Source of the DNA: Achromobacter deleyi
GTDB taxonomy: Bacteria; Pseudomonadota; Gammaproteobacteria; Burkholderiales; Burkholderiaceae_B
DNA length: 64,000 nt
Reading direction: 5' to 3'
Assembly (NCBI RefSeq): GCF_902859705.1
Contig: NZ_CADIJO010000011.1
Location: 1-64,000 of the forward strand
Positions within the stretch are counted from its first letter, which is position 1. The number at the start of each line of letters is the position of its first letter. This document shows positions 16,655 to 24,622 of this stretch, in pieces. The notes under the pieces were generated by a model. The model had not been told where the DNA came from. It saw only the letters and a program-made list of their open reading frames with translations, and did not search any database. Both the position numbers and the translations under genes were made by a program.

Positions 16655-18297
16655 GATTGCGGCTCCAGCCCGAACAGCGCCACCGCGTGCGCGCGCAGCT
16701 TGTTCTTCTGCACCTTGGAACTGCCCGTCATGCCGATGTGTTCGAAGCTGTCCACGATCTCGACATAGCGCGGCACCTTGAAGTTGGCGCAGCGCGCCTT
16801 GCACCAGGCGGTCAGCTCGGCCGCGGTGCAGTCCTGCCCGTCCTTGAGCAGCACGAACGCGGCGGGCACTTCGCCCAGGCGCGCGTCGGGCACGCCCACC
16901 ACCTGCGCCATGCGCACCGCCGGATGGCCGTGCAGGGTTTCTTCGACCTCGGCCGGCGCGACGTTTTCACCGCCCACGCGGAACATATCCTTCAGGCGGC
17001 CCACCATGCGCAGGCGGCCCGAGGCGTCCATCTCGCCCAGGTCGCCGGTGCTGAGCCAGCCGTCCGGGCCCAGCGCGCGCGCCGTGGCCTCGGGCATGTT
17101 GTAGTAGCCCTTCATCACGCTCCAGCCGCGCGCCTGGATCTCGCCGGGTTCGCCCGCCGGCAGCGGCTGGCCGGTGCCGGGGTCGACCACCCGCACCTGC
17201 ATGCCGGGATGCGGCAGCGCCCAGCCCATCGCGCGCAGTTCGAACGGGTCATCGAACGAAGACAGCGTGATGTTCGGTGACGCCTCGGACTGGCCATAGG
17301 CATTGCAGATACCCGGCACGCCCATGACGTCGCGGATCTTCTGCATGACCTGCGGCCCCGCCGCCGCCCAGCCGCCGCGCAGGTGGATGCGGCTGCGGTC
17401 GAAGTCCGGATGGCCCATCAACATCAGGAAGATGGTGTCGTTGCCGGACGTCAGCGTGCAGCGTTCTTCATCCAGCATGCGCAGCGCGTCGGCCACGTCG
17501 AACTTGGGCAGCGTGAGCAGGCAGCAGCCGGTCATCAGGCTGACCAGGATCGACAGCGTGGTGCCGGCCACATGGAAGTACGGCCGGATGCTGAAGTAGC
17601 GGTCGTCGGGCCGCACGCCGATGCGCTGCGCCGCGGCCCAGGCGTTGGTCAGCATGTTGGCGTGCGTCAGCATCACGCCCTTGGGGAATGAGGTCGTGCC
17701 GGAGGTGTACTGGATCAGCAGTACGTCGTCGGGGGTGACTTCACGCTGGCGGGCGGCGAATTCGGCGTCGTCGGGGGGAGAGACGGGATGGCCTGCCCCG
17801 GGATGGCCCGCCCCAATGAACACCTCCCAGGGTTGGGCGCCGGGAGGGCAGCGCTCGCCCAGCACCACCACGCGCCGCAGCCGTGGCAGCCGCGTCCCGG
17901 GTAGCGTGCTGTTCAGCGCCGGCTCGACCTGCGTCAGCAAATCCAGGAAATCGATGCCCAGAAAGGTGTCCGCGGTCAGCAGCAGCGTGACGTCGGCCTG
18001 CTTCAGGCAGAACTCCAATTCGTCGGTCTTGAAGCGCGTGTTGACCGGCACGGTCACGGCGCCAAGCATGGCGCAGGCGTAGAAGATCTGCACCCACGTG
18101 CCGCCGTTGCCCAGCAGCACGCCCACATGATCGCCGCGGCGCACGCCGGCCGCCAACAAGGCGCGCGCGATGCGTTGCGCGCCGTCATGCAGCTCGGCCC
18201 AGGTCAGGCGTTCGCCCGGCGCCACGAAGGCTTCTGCCGTCGCGCGCTCGGCCACCTGGCGCGCCAGCGCCTGCGATAGCGTCATCGGGGCGATCAT
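16651..18297 (-). CDS. Acyl-CoA synthetase (AMP-forming), class I adenylate-forming enzyme
   Basis: 548-residue ligase that would activate a carboxylic acid to its CoA thioester via an acyl-adenylate. The P-loop-like motif IQYTSGTTSFPKGVM lies near residue 190. The A5 region is NAYGQSEASPN. The hinge region is WLSTGDLGEMDASGRLRMVGRLKDMFRVGGENVAP, spread over about 410-445, and the C-terminal catalytic lysine lies in GSSKVQKNKLR. The ATG at 18297 overlaps the stop of the upstream hydratase (ATGA). The substrate is unknown; the closest overall feel is to medium-chain or aryl acid ligases. Confidence 0.93.
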   Translation of the reverse strand: MIAPMTLSQALARQVAERATAEAFVAPGERLTWAELHDGAQRIARALLAAGVRRGDHVGVLLGNGGTWVQIFYACAMLGAVTVPVNTRFKTDELEFCLKQADVTLLLTADTFLGIDFLDLLTQVEPALNSTLPGTRLPRLRRVVVLGERCPPGAQPWEVFIGAGHPGAGHPVSPPDDAEFAARQREVTPDDVLLIQYTSGTTSFPKGVMLTHANMLTNAWAAAQRIGVRPDDRYFSIRPYFHVAGTTLSILVSLMTGCCLLTLPKFDVADALRMLDEERCTLTSGNDTIFLMLMGHPDFDRSRIHLRGGWAAAGPQVMQKIRDVMGVPGICNAYGQSEASPNITLSSFDDPFELRAMGWALPHPGMQVRVVDPGTGQPLPAGEPGEIQARGWSVMKGYYNMPEATARALGPDGWLSTGDLGEMDASGRLRMVGRLKDMFRVGGENVAPAEVEETLHGHPAVRMAQVVGVPDARLGEVPAAFVLLKDGQDCTAAELTAWCKARCANFKVPRYVEIVDSFEHIGMTGSSKVQKNKLRAHAVALFGLEPQS

Positions 18298-19058
18298 GCT
18301 TGGTCTCCCGCGCCGCCAAAGCCGGCGATGGCCTGCTTCCAGTCGGTCCCGCGCAGGTTTTCCTCGATGGCCAGCAATTCGATCGCCATCGCACCTTCGC
18401 GCGTGGTCGCCAGGCCCTGGTCGATGCTGCGCTTGGTCAGCCGTACGGTCAACGGCGCGGCGCGGGCGATGGCGGCGGCCATGCTGGCGGCTTCGCGGGC
18501 CAGCGCATCGGGTGCGTAGACATGATTGACCAGGCCGATCTCGCGCGCCTCGGCCGCATCGAAACGGCGGCCGGTGAACAGCAGTTCCTTCGCCAGGCGC
18601 GCGCCGGCAATGCGCGGCAGCCGCTGCGTGGCGCCCACCGTGCCCCAACCCACTTCGGGATAGCAGAACACCGCCTCGGACGAGGCCAGCACGAAGTCAC
18701 ACGCGCCGGCGATCTCGCAGCCCGAGCCGAACGCCGCGCCCTGCACCACGGCGATCACCGGCTGCGGCATGCGCTCGATGGCGCCATACGCGGCAAAGCC
18801 CTGCACGCGCCGCGCCGTCATCTCGGCGTTCGACATGGTCTTGCGCTCTTTCAGGTCTGCGCCCGCGCAAAAGGCGGAGCCCGCCGCGTTGATCAGCACC
18901 ACGTGCGCGGTCGGCTCGGCCGCCAGCCACTGCATGGCCTGCACCAATTCGGCGCACATGAGGGAATTGAGCGCATTGCGGCTGTCGGGCCGGTTCAGCG
19001 TCACCGTGGCGACACGGTCCTGCACGTCCAGCAAGATCGTGTGGAAAGTCGGGGTCAT
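18294..19058 (-). CDS. Enoyl-CoA hydratase/isomerase family protein
   Basis: 254-residue crotonase-fold enzyme, first gene of the catabolic operon. The oxyanion-hole segments are GSAFCAGADLKERKTM (near 61-76) and VQGAAFGSGCEIAGACDF (near 105-122), and the catalytic-Glu region is FCYPEVGWGTVGATQRLPR. It is overlapped by the acyl-CoA synthetase gene at its 3' end. A 15-bp palindrome lies about 90-105 bp upstream of the start codon. It is paralogous to, but clearly different from, the hydratase at 14267-15001, so the pathway has two crotonase steps or handles two substrates. Confidence 0.92.
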   Translation of the reverse strand: MTPTFHTILLDVQDRVATVTLNRPDSRNALNSLMCAELVQAMQWLAAEPTAHVVLINAAGSAFCAGADLKERKTMSNAEMTARRVQGFAAYGAIERMPQPVIAVVQGAAFGSGCEIAGACDFVLASSEAVFCYPEVGWGTVGATQRLPRIAGARLAKELLFTGRRFDAAEAREIGLVNHVYAPDALAREAASMAAAIARAAPLTVRLTKRSIDQGLATTREGAMAIELLAIEENLRGTDWKQAIAGFGGAGDQA

Positions 19059-19148
19059 GCCTCACTCCTGGATGTTCTAGGTATGGGGCCGAACGCTGGG
19101 CATCGCCTGCCGCGTGGTCCGGCCATGGCATTCAATATAGGGCATATA

Positions 19149-19163
19149 GTTGATTAAATCCAC
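19149..19163. promoter_or_regulatory. Palindromic operator candidate, copy 3 of 3
   Basis: GTTGATTAAATCCAC differs from a perfect palindrome at one arm position. It lies between the divergent hydratase operon (minus strand) and the ATPase gene (plus strand). The orientation and match to the other two copies suggest it controls the hydratase operon. A TTGACA at 19169-19174 starts just beside it and could be the -35 of the ATPase promoter, though no good -10 follows. Confidence 0.6.
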
Positions 19164-19247
19164 TACTTTTGACACACACTATCCGATACCCCTTTCGCCC
19201 AGGGTCTGCACTGTTACCATTCCCGGACTGTCCCAGGGATATCACCC

Positions 19248-20450
19248 ATGAAAGCCGCTCCCTTCATCACCCGAGTCGTTCTTCGCAACTACCGAAGCAT
19301 CGGTCAGTGCGACGTCGCACTAGGCCCGCTGACTTATCTGGTCGGACCCAATGGCGCCGGCAAAAGCAATTTCGTCGACGCACTGCATCTGGTGACCGAT
19401 GCGTTGAGCAGCTCGCTTGATCAAGCCCTGAGCCGGCGCGGCGGCCTCTCGGAAGTTCGCAGGCGGTCCAGCGGACACCCCACTCATTTTGGAATCCGCC
19501 TGGAATTCCGAATCGGAGATCAACACGGCCACTACGCTTTCAATGTGGGCGCGTTGAAGAATCGTGGGTTCGAGGTCCAAGCCGAAGAATGCAGCCTGGG
19601 CGGCGTCGGCAAGGGCCCGTTCTACCGCATCGAGCGCGGTGAAGTCGTGCAAAGCAGCGAAACGACATTGCCGGCTTTCACGAAAGATCGCCTGGCGTTG
19701 GTGGCACTGTCCGGATTGAGCGATTTCAGACCCATTTACGACGCACTCACCAGCATGGGCTTCTACAATTTGAATCCCAAAATGATGCGTGATTTGCAGA
19801 AGCCGCAAGAAGGCCGTCTGCTCAAGCCCGAGGGCGAGAACATCGCAAGCGTCATCGGACACCTGGAAAAAGTGAATCCTGGCGCCATCGAAACCATCTC
19901 CGAATACCTTCAGACCGTCGTGCCCACCGTCCATGAAGTGACCAGGGTGCAAGTCGGTCCGATGGAAACCTTGGAATTCCGTCAAGACGTGCCAGGCGCC
20001 AAAGATCCTTGGCGTTTCTCGGCCCACAACATGTCAGACGGCACACTTCGCGCGTTGGGCGTTCTAACTGCCCTGTTTCAAACCAACCAGGATTTCGCGC
20101 CGACCTTGATCGGCATCGAAGAGCCGGAAACCGCCCTGCACCCCGCGGCCAGCGCGGCGCTCCGGGAGGCGCTCGAACGCGCCACGCAGAATACGCAGGT
20201 CATCGTTACCAGCCATAGTCCCGATCTGCTGGATGACGTCTCCATCCGAGACGATCAAATCCTGGCCATTGTGTCCGACGAAGGCGAAACCAAACTTGCC
20301 CCGATCGATATGGCATCCCGCGAAGCCATACGCCAGCATCTGTTTTCAGCCGGAGAACTTCTCAAGCTCGGTCAATTGGCCCCTGATCCTGCCGCCCTGA
20401 GTGACCAAGCCGCCCACCAAGCCCAGCTGTTTGACGGCGGCAATCCATGA
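19248..20450 (+). CDS. AAA/ABC-type ATPase, OLD-like, of a two-gene system
   Basis: 400-residue SMC/ABC-class ATPase of the type used by anti-phage systems. The N-terminal recognition strand VVLRNYRSIGQCDVALGP leads to Walker A GPNGAGKS at residues 33-40. An ABC signature-like NMSDGTLRALG lies near 260-270, Walker B LIGIEEPETALHP near 285-298, and the switch histidine VIVTSHSPDLLDD near 316-328. The central region (about 100-250) has no coiled coil. It lacks the C-terminal TOPRIM domain that OLD nucleases carry, but the overlapping next gene may supply one in trans. G+C is clearly lower than in flanking genes. The start at 19248 has AGGGATATCACCC upstream. Confidence 0.9.
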   Translation: MKAAPFITRVVLRNYRSIGQCDVALGPLTYLVGPNGAGKSNFVDALHLVTDALSSSLDQALSRRGGLSEVRRRSSGHPTHFGIRLEFRIGDQHGHYAFNVGALKNRGFEVQAEECSLGGVGKGPFYRIERGEVVQSSETTLPAFTKDRLALVALSGLSDFRPIYDALTSMGFYNLNPKMMRDLQKPQEGRLLKPEGENIASVIGHLEKVNPGAIETISEYLQTVVPTVHEVTRVQVGPMETLEFRQDVPGAKDPWRFSAHNMSDGTLRALGVLTALFQTNQDFAPTLIGIEEPETALHPAASAALREALERATQNTQVIVTSHSPDLLDDVSIRDDQILAIVSDEGETKLAPIDMASREAIRQHLFSAGELLKLGQLAPDPAALSDQAAHQAQLFDGGNP

Positions 20451-21046
20451 CCCGTGTGGCGTGCATCGTCGAAGGCCACGGTGAAGTCGTCTCGCTACCC
20501 ATCCTGCTGCGAAGGATCGGAAACTGGCGCACCCCGGACGCCTACATCGAGGTATGCCCACCCATCCGAGTCCATCGCGACAGATTTTTGCGCCGTGAAG
20601 AAGAATTCCAGCGGCACCTGCTATTCGCCGCGGCCAAATGTGGCGACGATGGCTGGGTCATGGTCTTGCTGGACGCCGATGACGATTGCCCCGCCGAACT
20701 GGGTGCCAGCGTCCTCGCCCGTGCCCGTGCGGTTCTACCTCATCGCCCCGTGTCCGTCATACTGGCAAATCGAGAATACGAGGCGTGGTTCATCGGCGCA
20801 GCCGCTTCACTGAATGGGGAACGTTCATTGAAGATCACAGCCGCCGATCTGCACATTGACGCGGAAGCGCCGAGAAATGCCAAAGGATGGCTGCGGGAAC
20901 GAATGGGCAATCAGGTCTATGGCGAGACGACAGATCAGCCTGCGTTTTCCGCCAAGATGAATTTGCCGCAAGCCTTGGAGCGATGCCGATCCTTCCGCAA
21001 GCTGTGCGACGAATGGGACAGGCAGATGGCTCGCGCCCAGACGTAA
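20447..21046 (+). CDS. DUF4276 family protein with TOPRIM-like acidic motifs, partner of the ATPase
   Basis: 199-residue protein whose start codon overlaps the ATPase stop (ATGA), indicating coupled translation and probably a complex. It opens MTRVACIVEGHGEV with E9 in a VEGxxE motif. VMVLLDADDDCP follows with D76, D78 and D80, and then VILANREYEAWF with E110 and E112. The order Glu, then DxD, after hydrophobic strands is what a TOPRIM nuclease or primase fold shows, and DUF4276 proteins are commonly found beside such ATPases. Catalysis is inferred, not shown. Expected role: the effector or nuclease half of a split OLD-like conflict system. G+C is low, like the ATPase gene. Confidence 0.82.
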   Translation: MTRVACIVEGHGEVVSLPILLRRIGNWRTPDAYIEVCPPIRVHRDRFLRREEEFQRHLLFAAAKCGDDGWVMVLLDADDDCPAELGASVLARARAVLPHRPVSVILANREYEAWFIGAAASLNGERSLKITAADLHIDAEAPRNAKGWLRERMGNQVYGETTDQPAFSAKMNLPQALERCRSFRKLCDEWDRQMARAQT

Positions 21047-21091
21047 GCTCTGATGCCGAATGATAGAATGCGCCTCTCAGCATTTCAGGCA

Positions 21092-21109
21092 TAAAGAATA
21101 AATTCTTTA
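21092..21109. repeat. AT-rich 8-bp inverted repeat between the DUF4276 gene and the tRNA
   Basis: TAAAGAAT-AA-ATTCTTTA is a perfect inverted repeat with a 2-bp centre, 20 bp upstream of the tRNA 5' end. It contains almost no G or C, so it is unlikely to be a strong terminator. It could be a protein site or a boundary relic. Confidence 0.55.
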
Positions 21110-21128
21110 TTTTCAATGCCTTGCCAGT

Positions 21129-21203
21129 CTCGCCGTAGTTAAATGGATATAACCGGCCCCTCCTAAGGGTCAATTGGTGGTTCGATTCCACCCGGCGAGG
21201 CCA
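21129..21203 (+). tRNA. tRNA-Arg (anticodon CCU)
   Basis: A full cloverleaf can be drawn. The acceptor arms are CTCGCCG and CGGCGAG, and the D arm is GTTA...TAAC. The anticodon stem GGCCC/GGGTC closes the loop CTCCTAA, giving anticodon CCT (CCU in RNA). The T arm is GGTGG-TTCGATT-CCACC, then discriminator G and an encoded CCA end at 21201-21203. It reads AGG codons. tRNA-Arg genes are frequent insertion points for mobile islands; here the low-GC ATPase/DUF4276 pair lies on the 5' side. Confidence 0.95.
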
Positions 21204-21557
21204 CCCTTCCCCCGGCCTTGACTGCGCCCCCCGCAGCCCCGCCCCTGGCGTTATCCCGCCCCCTGCATCGCCAACCCCAAGAAAATTCAGCCCTTTCAGC
21301 AAGATGAGGGTTAATCCGGGCTACGCTCACGCGCCGCGCGACGGTAGCTTCTCGGGACGCCGTTGGTGACAAATTGATCATCCGTCAATATGTCCCCGGT
21401 ATTTTTTTAGGCGATGATAGCGAATCGTCTTGCGCGCAACTTGAAATTGCTGTTTAAATTCGACGCGTAAGCCTCTAATTCATCTGGACTTTTCCTGACG
21501 CACCGCAAGCCCGGACCGGGAAATAATTCTTCACAGACTGACAAGCCTGCTCAAACC
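21204..21557. other. Intergenic region upstream of the D-Ala-D-Ala endopeptidase gene
   Basis: No gene was found in these 354 bp. The first 100 bp are GC-rich with many C runs. The region from about 21360 is AT-richer and likely carries the endopeptidase promoter: GTGACA-17-TATGTC near 21367-21395 is a weak candidate. There is a TTGATCATCCGTCAA dyad and a T7 run near 21402-21408. No tRNA 3'-end duplication that would mark an attachment site was spotted. Confidence 0.5.
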
Positions 21558-22817
21558 ATGGCATTTAACTGGAAACGTGCGATTGCGAACGCGATAGCGC
21601 CGGCGGCGCTGGCGATGTGCGCGCTCCTGCCCTCCGCCGCGTTCGCCGCGAAAAACACCGACCCTTGCAAGACCAACGCCAAATCGGCGGCCTGCAAGGC
21701 GCAACAAGCCAAGAAGACTCCCGCCGCCAAAGCTGGCGCCGGCAAGCAAAGCGCAGGCAAAGCCGCGCCCAAGGCTGCCGCAGGCAAGCAGGCCGCACCG
21801 AAGTCCGCCGCCGCCAAGGGCACGCCGAAGGCGGCCGCTGGCAAGCAGGCCTCGGCCAAGGGCACCCCCAAGCCGGCCGCCGGCAAGAAGGCCCCGCCCA
21901 AGGGCGGCAAGCAAGCCGTCGCGGCGCAGACCCCGGCCAAGAAGGGCGCCGCCGGCAAGAACGGCAAACCCAACAAGCCCGCCCGCGGCCAGCGCACGGC
22001 CGCTGCCGCATCGGCCGCCATGCCGCCGCCCGCCGTGTCGGTGCGCGCCGAAGCCGCCGCGCTGCGTTCCAGCACCGCCTACGTGCAAGACCTGGCCACG
22101 TCCACCGTGATCTTCGCCAAGAACGAAAACGTGGTGCGCCCCATCGCTTCCATTTCCAAGCTGATGACGGCCGTGGTGGTGGTGGACGCCAACCAGCCCA
22201 TGGACGAAATGCTCGAGATCACCGACGAAGACGTCGATGGCCTGAAGCACACCACCTCGCGCCTGCGCGTGGGCACCAAGCTGTCGCGCGGCGACATGCT
22301 GCACCTGGCGCTGATGTCCTCTGAAAACCGCGCCGCCAATGCGCTGGGCCGTCACTACCCTGGCGGCCTGCCCGCCTTCGTGACCGCCATGAACGCCAAG
22401 GCGCAGTCGCTGGGCATGACCAGCACGCACTTCATCGAGCCCACCGGCCTGTCCAGCAACAACGTGTCGTCGCCGCACGATCTGGCCCGCCTGCTGCGCG
22501 CCGCCTCGCAACGCCCGCTGATCCACCGCTACTCCACCGATACCGAGTACGACGTCGAGATCAACAACCGCACGCAGACGTTCCGCAACACCAACCTGCT
22601 GGTGCGCAAGCCCGACTGGGACATCAAGGTCTCCAAGACCGGCTACATCAACGAAGCCGGCGAATGCCTGGTGATGCTGGCCCGCATCAACGGCCGCGAC
22701 CTGGCGATCGTGCTGCTGGATTCGCAGGGCAAGCTCTCGCGTATCGGCGACGCGGTGCGCATCCGCCGCATCGTGCAAAGCGAAGTGGCCATGGCCTCGG
22801 CCCAGCCAGGCGGTTGA
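21558..22817 (+). CDS. D-alanyl-D-alanine endopeptidase/carboxypeptidase (PBP5/PBP7 family)
   Basis: Periplasmic low-molecular-weight penicillin-binding protein that trims or cleaves peptidoglycan cross-links. A signal peptide (MAFNWKRAIANAIAPAALAMCALLPSAAFA, read in two parts) is followed by about 120 residues of Lys/Ala/Gly-rich low-complexity sequence built of AAGKQ and AKGTPK repeats. The peptidase S11 domain starts near residue 165. Its catalytic motifs are SISK (SxxK, near 197-200), SEN (SxN, near 255-257) and KTG (near 360-362). At 419 residues it is longer than typical PBP7 because of the basic linker, which may bind anionic wall polymers or DNA. A terminator follows. Confidence 0.93.
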   Translation: MAFNWKRAIANAIAPAALAMCALLPSAAFAAKNTDPCKTNAKSAACKAQQAKKTPAAKAGAGKQSAGKAAPKAAAGKQAAPKSAAAKGTPKAAAGKQASAKGTPKPAAGKKAPPKGGKQAVAAQTPAKKGAAGKNGKPNKPARGQRTAAAASAAMPPPAVSVRAEAAALRSSTAYVQDLATSTVIFAKNENVVRPIASISKLMTAVVVVDANQPMDEMLEITDEDVDGLKHTTSRLRVGTKLSRGDMLHLALMSSENRAANALGRHYPGGLPAFVTAMNAKAQSLGMTSTHFIEPTGLSSNNVSSPHDLARLLRAASQRPLIHRYSTDTEYDVEINNRTQTFRNTNLLVRKPDWDIKVSKTGYINEAGECLVMLARINGRDLAIVLLDSQGKLSRIGDAVRIRRIVQSEVAMASAQPGG

Positions 22818-22838
22818 TGCCTGCGGCAAACGCCCACG

Positions 22839-22869
22839 AAAAAGCCCGATCCTGGATCGGGCTTTTTTT
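22839..22869 (+). terminator. Rho-independent terminator behind the endopeptidase gene
   Basis: AAGCCCGATC-CTG-GATCGGGCTT forms a 10-bp stem followed by a run of seven T residues, 22 bp after the endopeptidase stop codon. Confidence 0.9.
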
Positions 22870-22946
22870 CGCCTGCGCCGCCCTGCCCTGACGGCACGCT
22901 TGCCGCTGCGCCGGGGCGTAGGGCCTGCCTGCCGTGACAAGGCCGG

Positions 22947-23336
22947 CTAGGCGGCCACCGGCCGTTTCTGGCGCAGGGGCTGCGGGTCGTACAGCGACGT
23001 CGGCAGGCCTTCGAGCACGGCTTGCGCATTAAGCGACCGTATCGGCACGCCCGTGTCGGCAGGAATGCGGCCTTCGGCCTGCAGCAATTGATAGCGCAGG
23101 CAGCAGACACGCAGGAACGAGGTGAAGTTGGCCGCCTCGCCGCGGTACTCGATCAGCTCGTCGTACAGGCGTTCGATCAGTTGCGTGACCCGCATGCCGT
23201 CGCGCGCCGCGATTTCTTCCAGCACCTGCCAGAACAGTTGTTCGAGCCGCAGGCTGGTGGCCACGCCATGCAGGCGCAGGGAACGGGTTTCGGGCGCGTA
23301 GGACTGTTCGCTCGCGCGGATGAAGATTTCACACAT
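22947..23336 (-). CDS. Ribbon-helix-helix domain protein
   Basis: 129-residue protein with an N-terminal strand MCEIFIRASEQSYAPETRSL. A helical region of the RHH_4 type follows (RLHGVATSLRLEQLFWQVLEEIAARDGMRVTQLIERLYDEL, spanning about 20-62). This is the pattern of putative aryl-sulfate-type or regulatory ribbon-helix-helix proteins found widely in proteobacteria. The C-terminal half (NFTSFLRVCCLRYQLLQ) is helical and of unknown role. The ATG at 23336 is supported by AGGAG upstream. It is divergent from the alcohol dehydrogenase gene. DNA binding is predicted from the fold only. Confidence 0.8.
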   Translation of the reverse strand: MCEIFIRASEQSYAPETRSLRLHGVATSLRLEQLFWQVLEEIAARDGMRVTQLIERLYDELIEYRGEAANFTSFLRVCCLRYQLLQAEGRIPADTGVPIRSLNAQAVLEGLPTSLYDPQPLRQKRPVAA

Positions 23337-23475
23337 GAGAGCTCCTGGTGCGGGGACGGGGCTGCGGTCCACTGTACGACGACAGGCGCGGGCGCGGCAA
23401 GTTGCGGCGTTTTGCCGGAAATCCAGGCGGCATTCTGAAACGACACGTTTCGACCGGCCCCGCATCCGGACACGA

Positions 23476-23489
23476 TTGATATAAATCAA
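23476..23489. promoter_or_regulatory. FNR/Anr-type anaerobic regulator box
   Basis: TTGATATAAATCAA matches the FNR consensus TTGAT-N4-ATCAA exactly. It is centred about 65 bp upstream of the alcohol dehydrogenase start codon. If it acts at about -41.5, transcription would begin near 23524, leaving a short leader with GGAGG at 23538-23542. Confidence 0.75.
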
Positions 23490-23547
23490 GGTCTCGGACG
23501 CGTGCCCATCCGAGCATGGTGAAACTGATCTGACTTCGGAGGTAGTG

Positions 23548-24573
23548 ATGGACAAAACGATGAAGGCCGCAGTTGCACGAGCATTCGGCAAACCCCTGGA
23601 AATCGAAGAAGTCGCGGTGCCGCGCCCCCGGGCCGGCGAACTCCTGGTAAAGATTGAAGCCTGCGGCGTGTGCCATACGGACCTGCACGCAGTAGAGGGC
23701 GATTGGCCCGTCAAACCCAACCCGCCGTTCATTCCCGGCCACGAAGGCGTGGGCCACGTGGTGGCCGTGGGCGAAGGCGTGACCCATGTGAAGGAAGGCG
23801 ATCGCGTCGGCATTCCCTGGCTGTATTCCGCCTGCGGCCATTGCGAACACTGCCTGGGCGGCTGGGAAACCTTGTGTGAACAACAGCAGAATGCGGGCTA
23901 CTCCGTCAACGGCGGCTTTGCCGAGTACGCGCTGGCGGCGGCCGACTATGTGGGGCTGCTGCCCAAGAACGTCGGCTTTGTCGACATTGCCCCGGTGCTG
24001 TGCGCCGGCGTCACCGTCTACAAGGGCCTGAAGATGACGGATACCCGCCCCGGCAACTGGGTGGTCATTTCCGGCATCGGCGGCCTGGGCCATATGGCGG
24101 TGCAATATGCGCGCGCGATGGGGCTGAACGTGGCGGCGGTGGACATCGACGACGACAAACTCGCCTTTGCCAAGCGGCTGGGCGCCGAGGTCACCGTCAA
24201 CGCCAAGACCACCGATCCGGCGGCGTACCTGAAGAAGGAAATCGGCGGCGCTCACGGCGCGCTGATCACGGCAGTATCGCCCAAGGCCTTCGAGCAGGCG
24301 CTGGGCATGGTGCGGCGCGGCGGCACGGTGGCGTTGAACGGCTTGCCGCCCGGCGACTTCCCGCTGTCGATCTTCGACATGGTGCTCAATGGCGTGACGG
24401 TGCGCGGTTCGATCGTGGGTTCGCGCCTGGATCTGCAGGAATCGCTGCAATTTGCCGAGGAAGGCAAGGTGCACGCCACCGTGGCCACCGAGAAGCTGGA
24501 GAACATCAACAGCGTGTTCGACCGCATGCGCCGCGGCCAGATCGAAGGCCGCATCGTGCTGGACTTCGCGTAG
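23548..24573 (+). CDS. adhP: Zinc-dependent alcohol dehydrogenase
   Basis: Medium-chain NAD-dependent alcohol dehydrogenase interconverting ethanol-type alcohols and aldehydes. Catalytic zinc ligands are at C42 (CGVCHTDL) and H65-E66 (GHEGVGHV), with the third Cys near 150 (APVLCAGVT). The structural zinc cluster [15 protein letters not shown] lies near 95-109, and the Rossmann GIGGLGH near 174-180. The 341-residue length and sequence fit AdhP. ATG 23548 is chosen over GTG 23545 because GGAGG sits at proper spacing. The upstream FNR box predicts induction under low oxygen, where it would recycle NADH or use ethanol. Confidence 0.92.
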   Translation: MDKTMKAAVARAFGKPLEIEEVAVPRPRAGELLVKIEACGVCHTDLHAVEGDWPVKPNPPFIPGHEGVGHVVAVGEGVTHVKEGDRVGIPWLYSACGHCEHCLGGWETLCEQQQNAGYSVNGGFAEYALAAADYVGLLPKNVGFVDIAPVLCAGVTVYKGLKMTDTRPGNWVVISGIGGLGHMAVQYARAMGLNVAAVDIDDDKLAFAKRLGAEVTVNAKTTDPAAYLKKEIGGAHGALITAVSPKAFEQALGMVRRGGTVALNGLPPGDFPLSIFDMVLNGVTVRGSIVGSRLDLQESLQFAEEGKVHATVATEKLENINSVFDRMRRGQIEGRIVLDFA

Positions 24574-24580
24574 CAAAAAA

Positions 24581-24604
24581 AGCGCCTGCCTCGCGGCAGG
24601 CGCT
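24581..24604. terminator. Bidirectional terminator between convergent genes
   Basis: AGCGCCTGCC-TCGC-GGCAGGCGCT is a perfect 10-bp stem. A run of seven A residues on its left gives a T-run for minus-strand transcripts, and TTGTTCTT follows on the right for plus-strand transcripts. It serves both the alcohol dehydrogenase and the DJ-1/PfpI gene. Confidence 0.88.
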
Positions 24605-24622
24605 TGTTCTTGGGCGACACGC

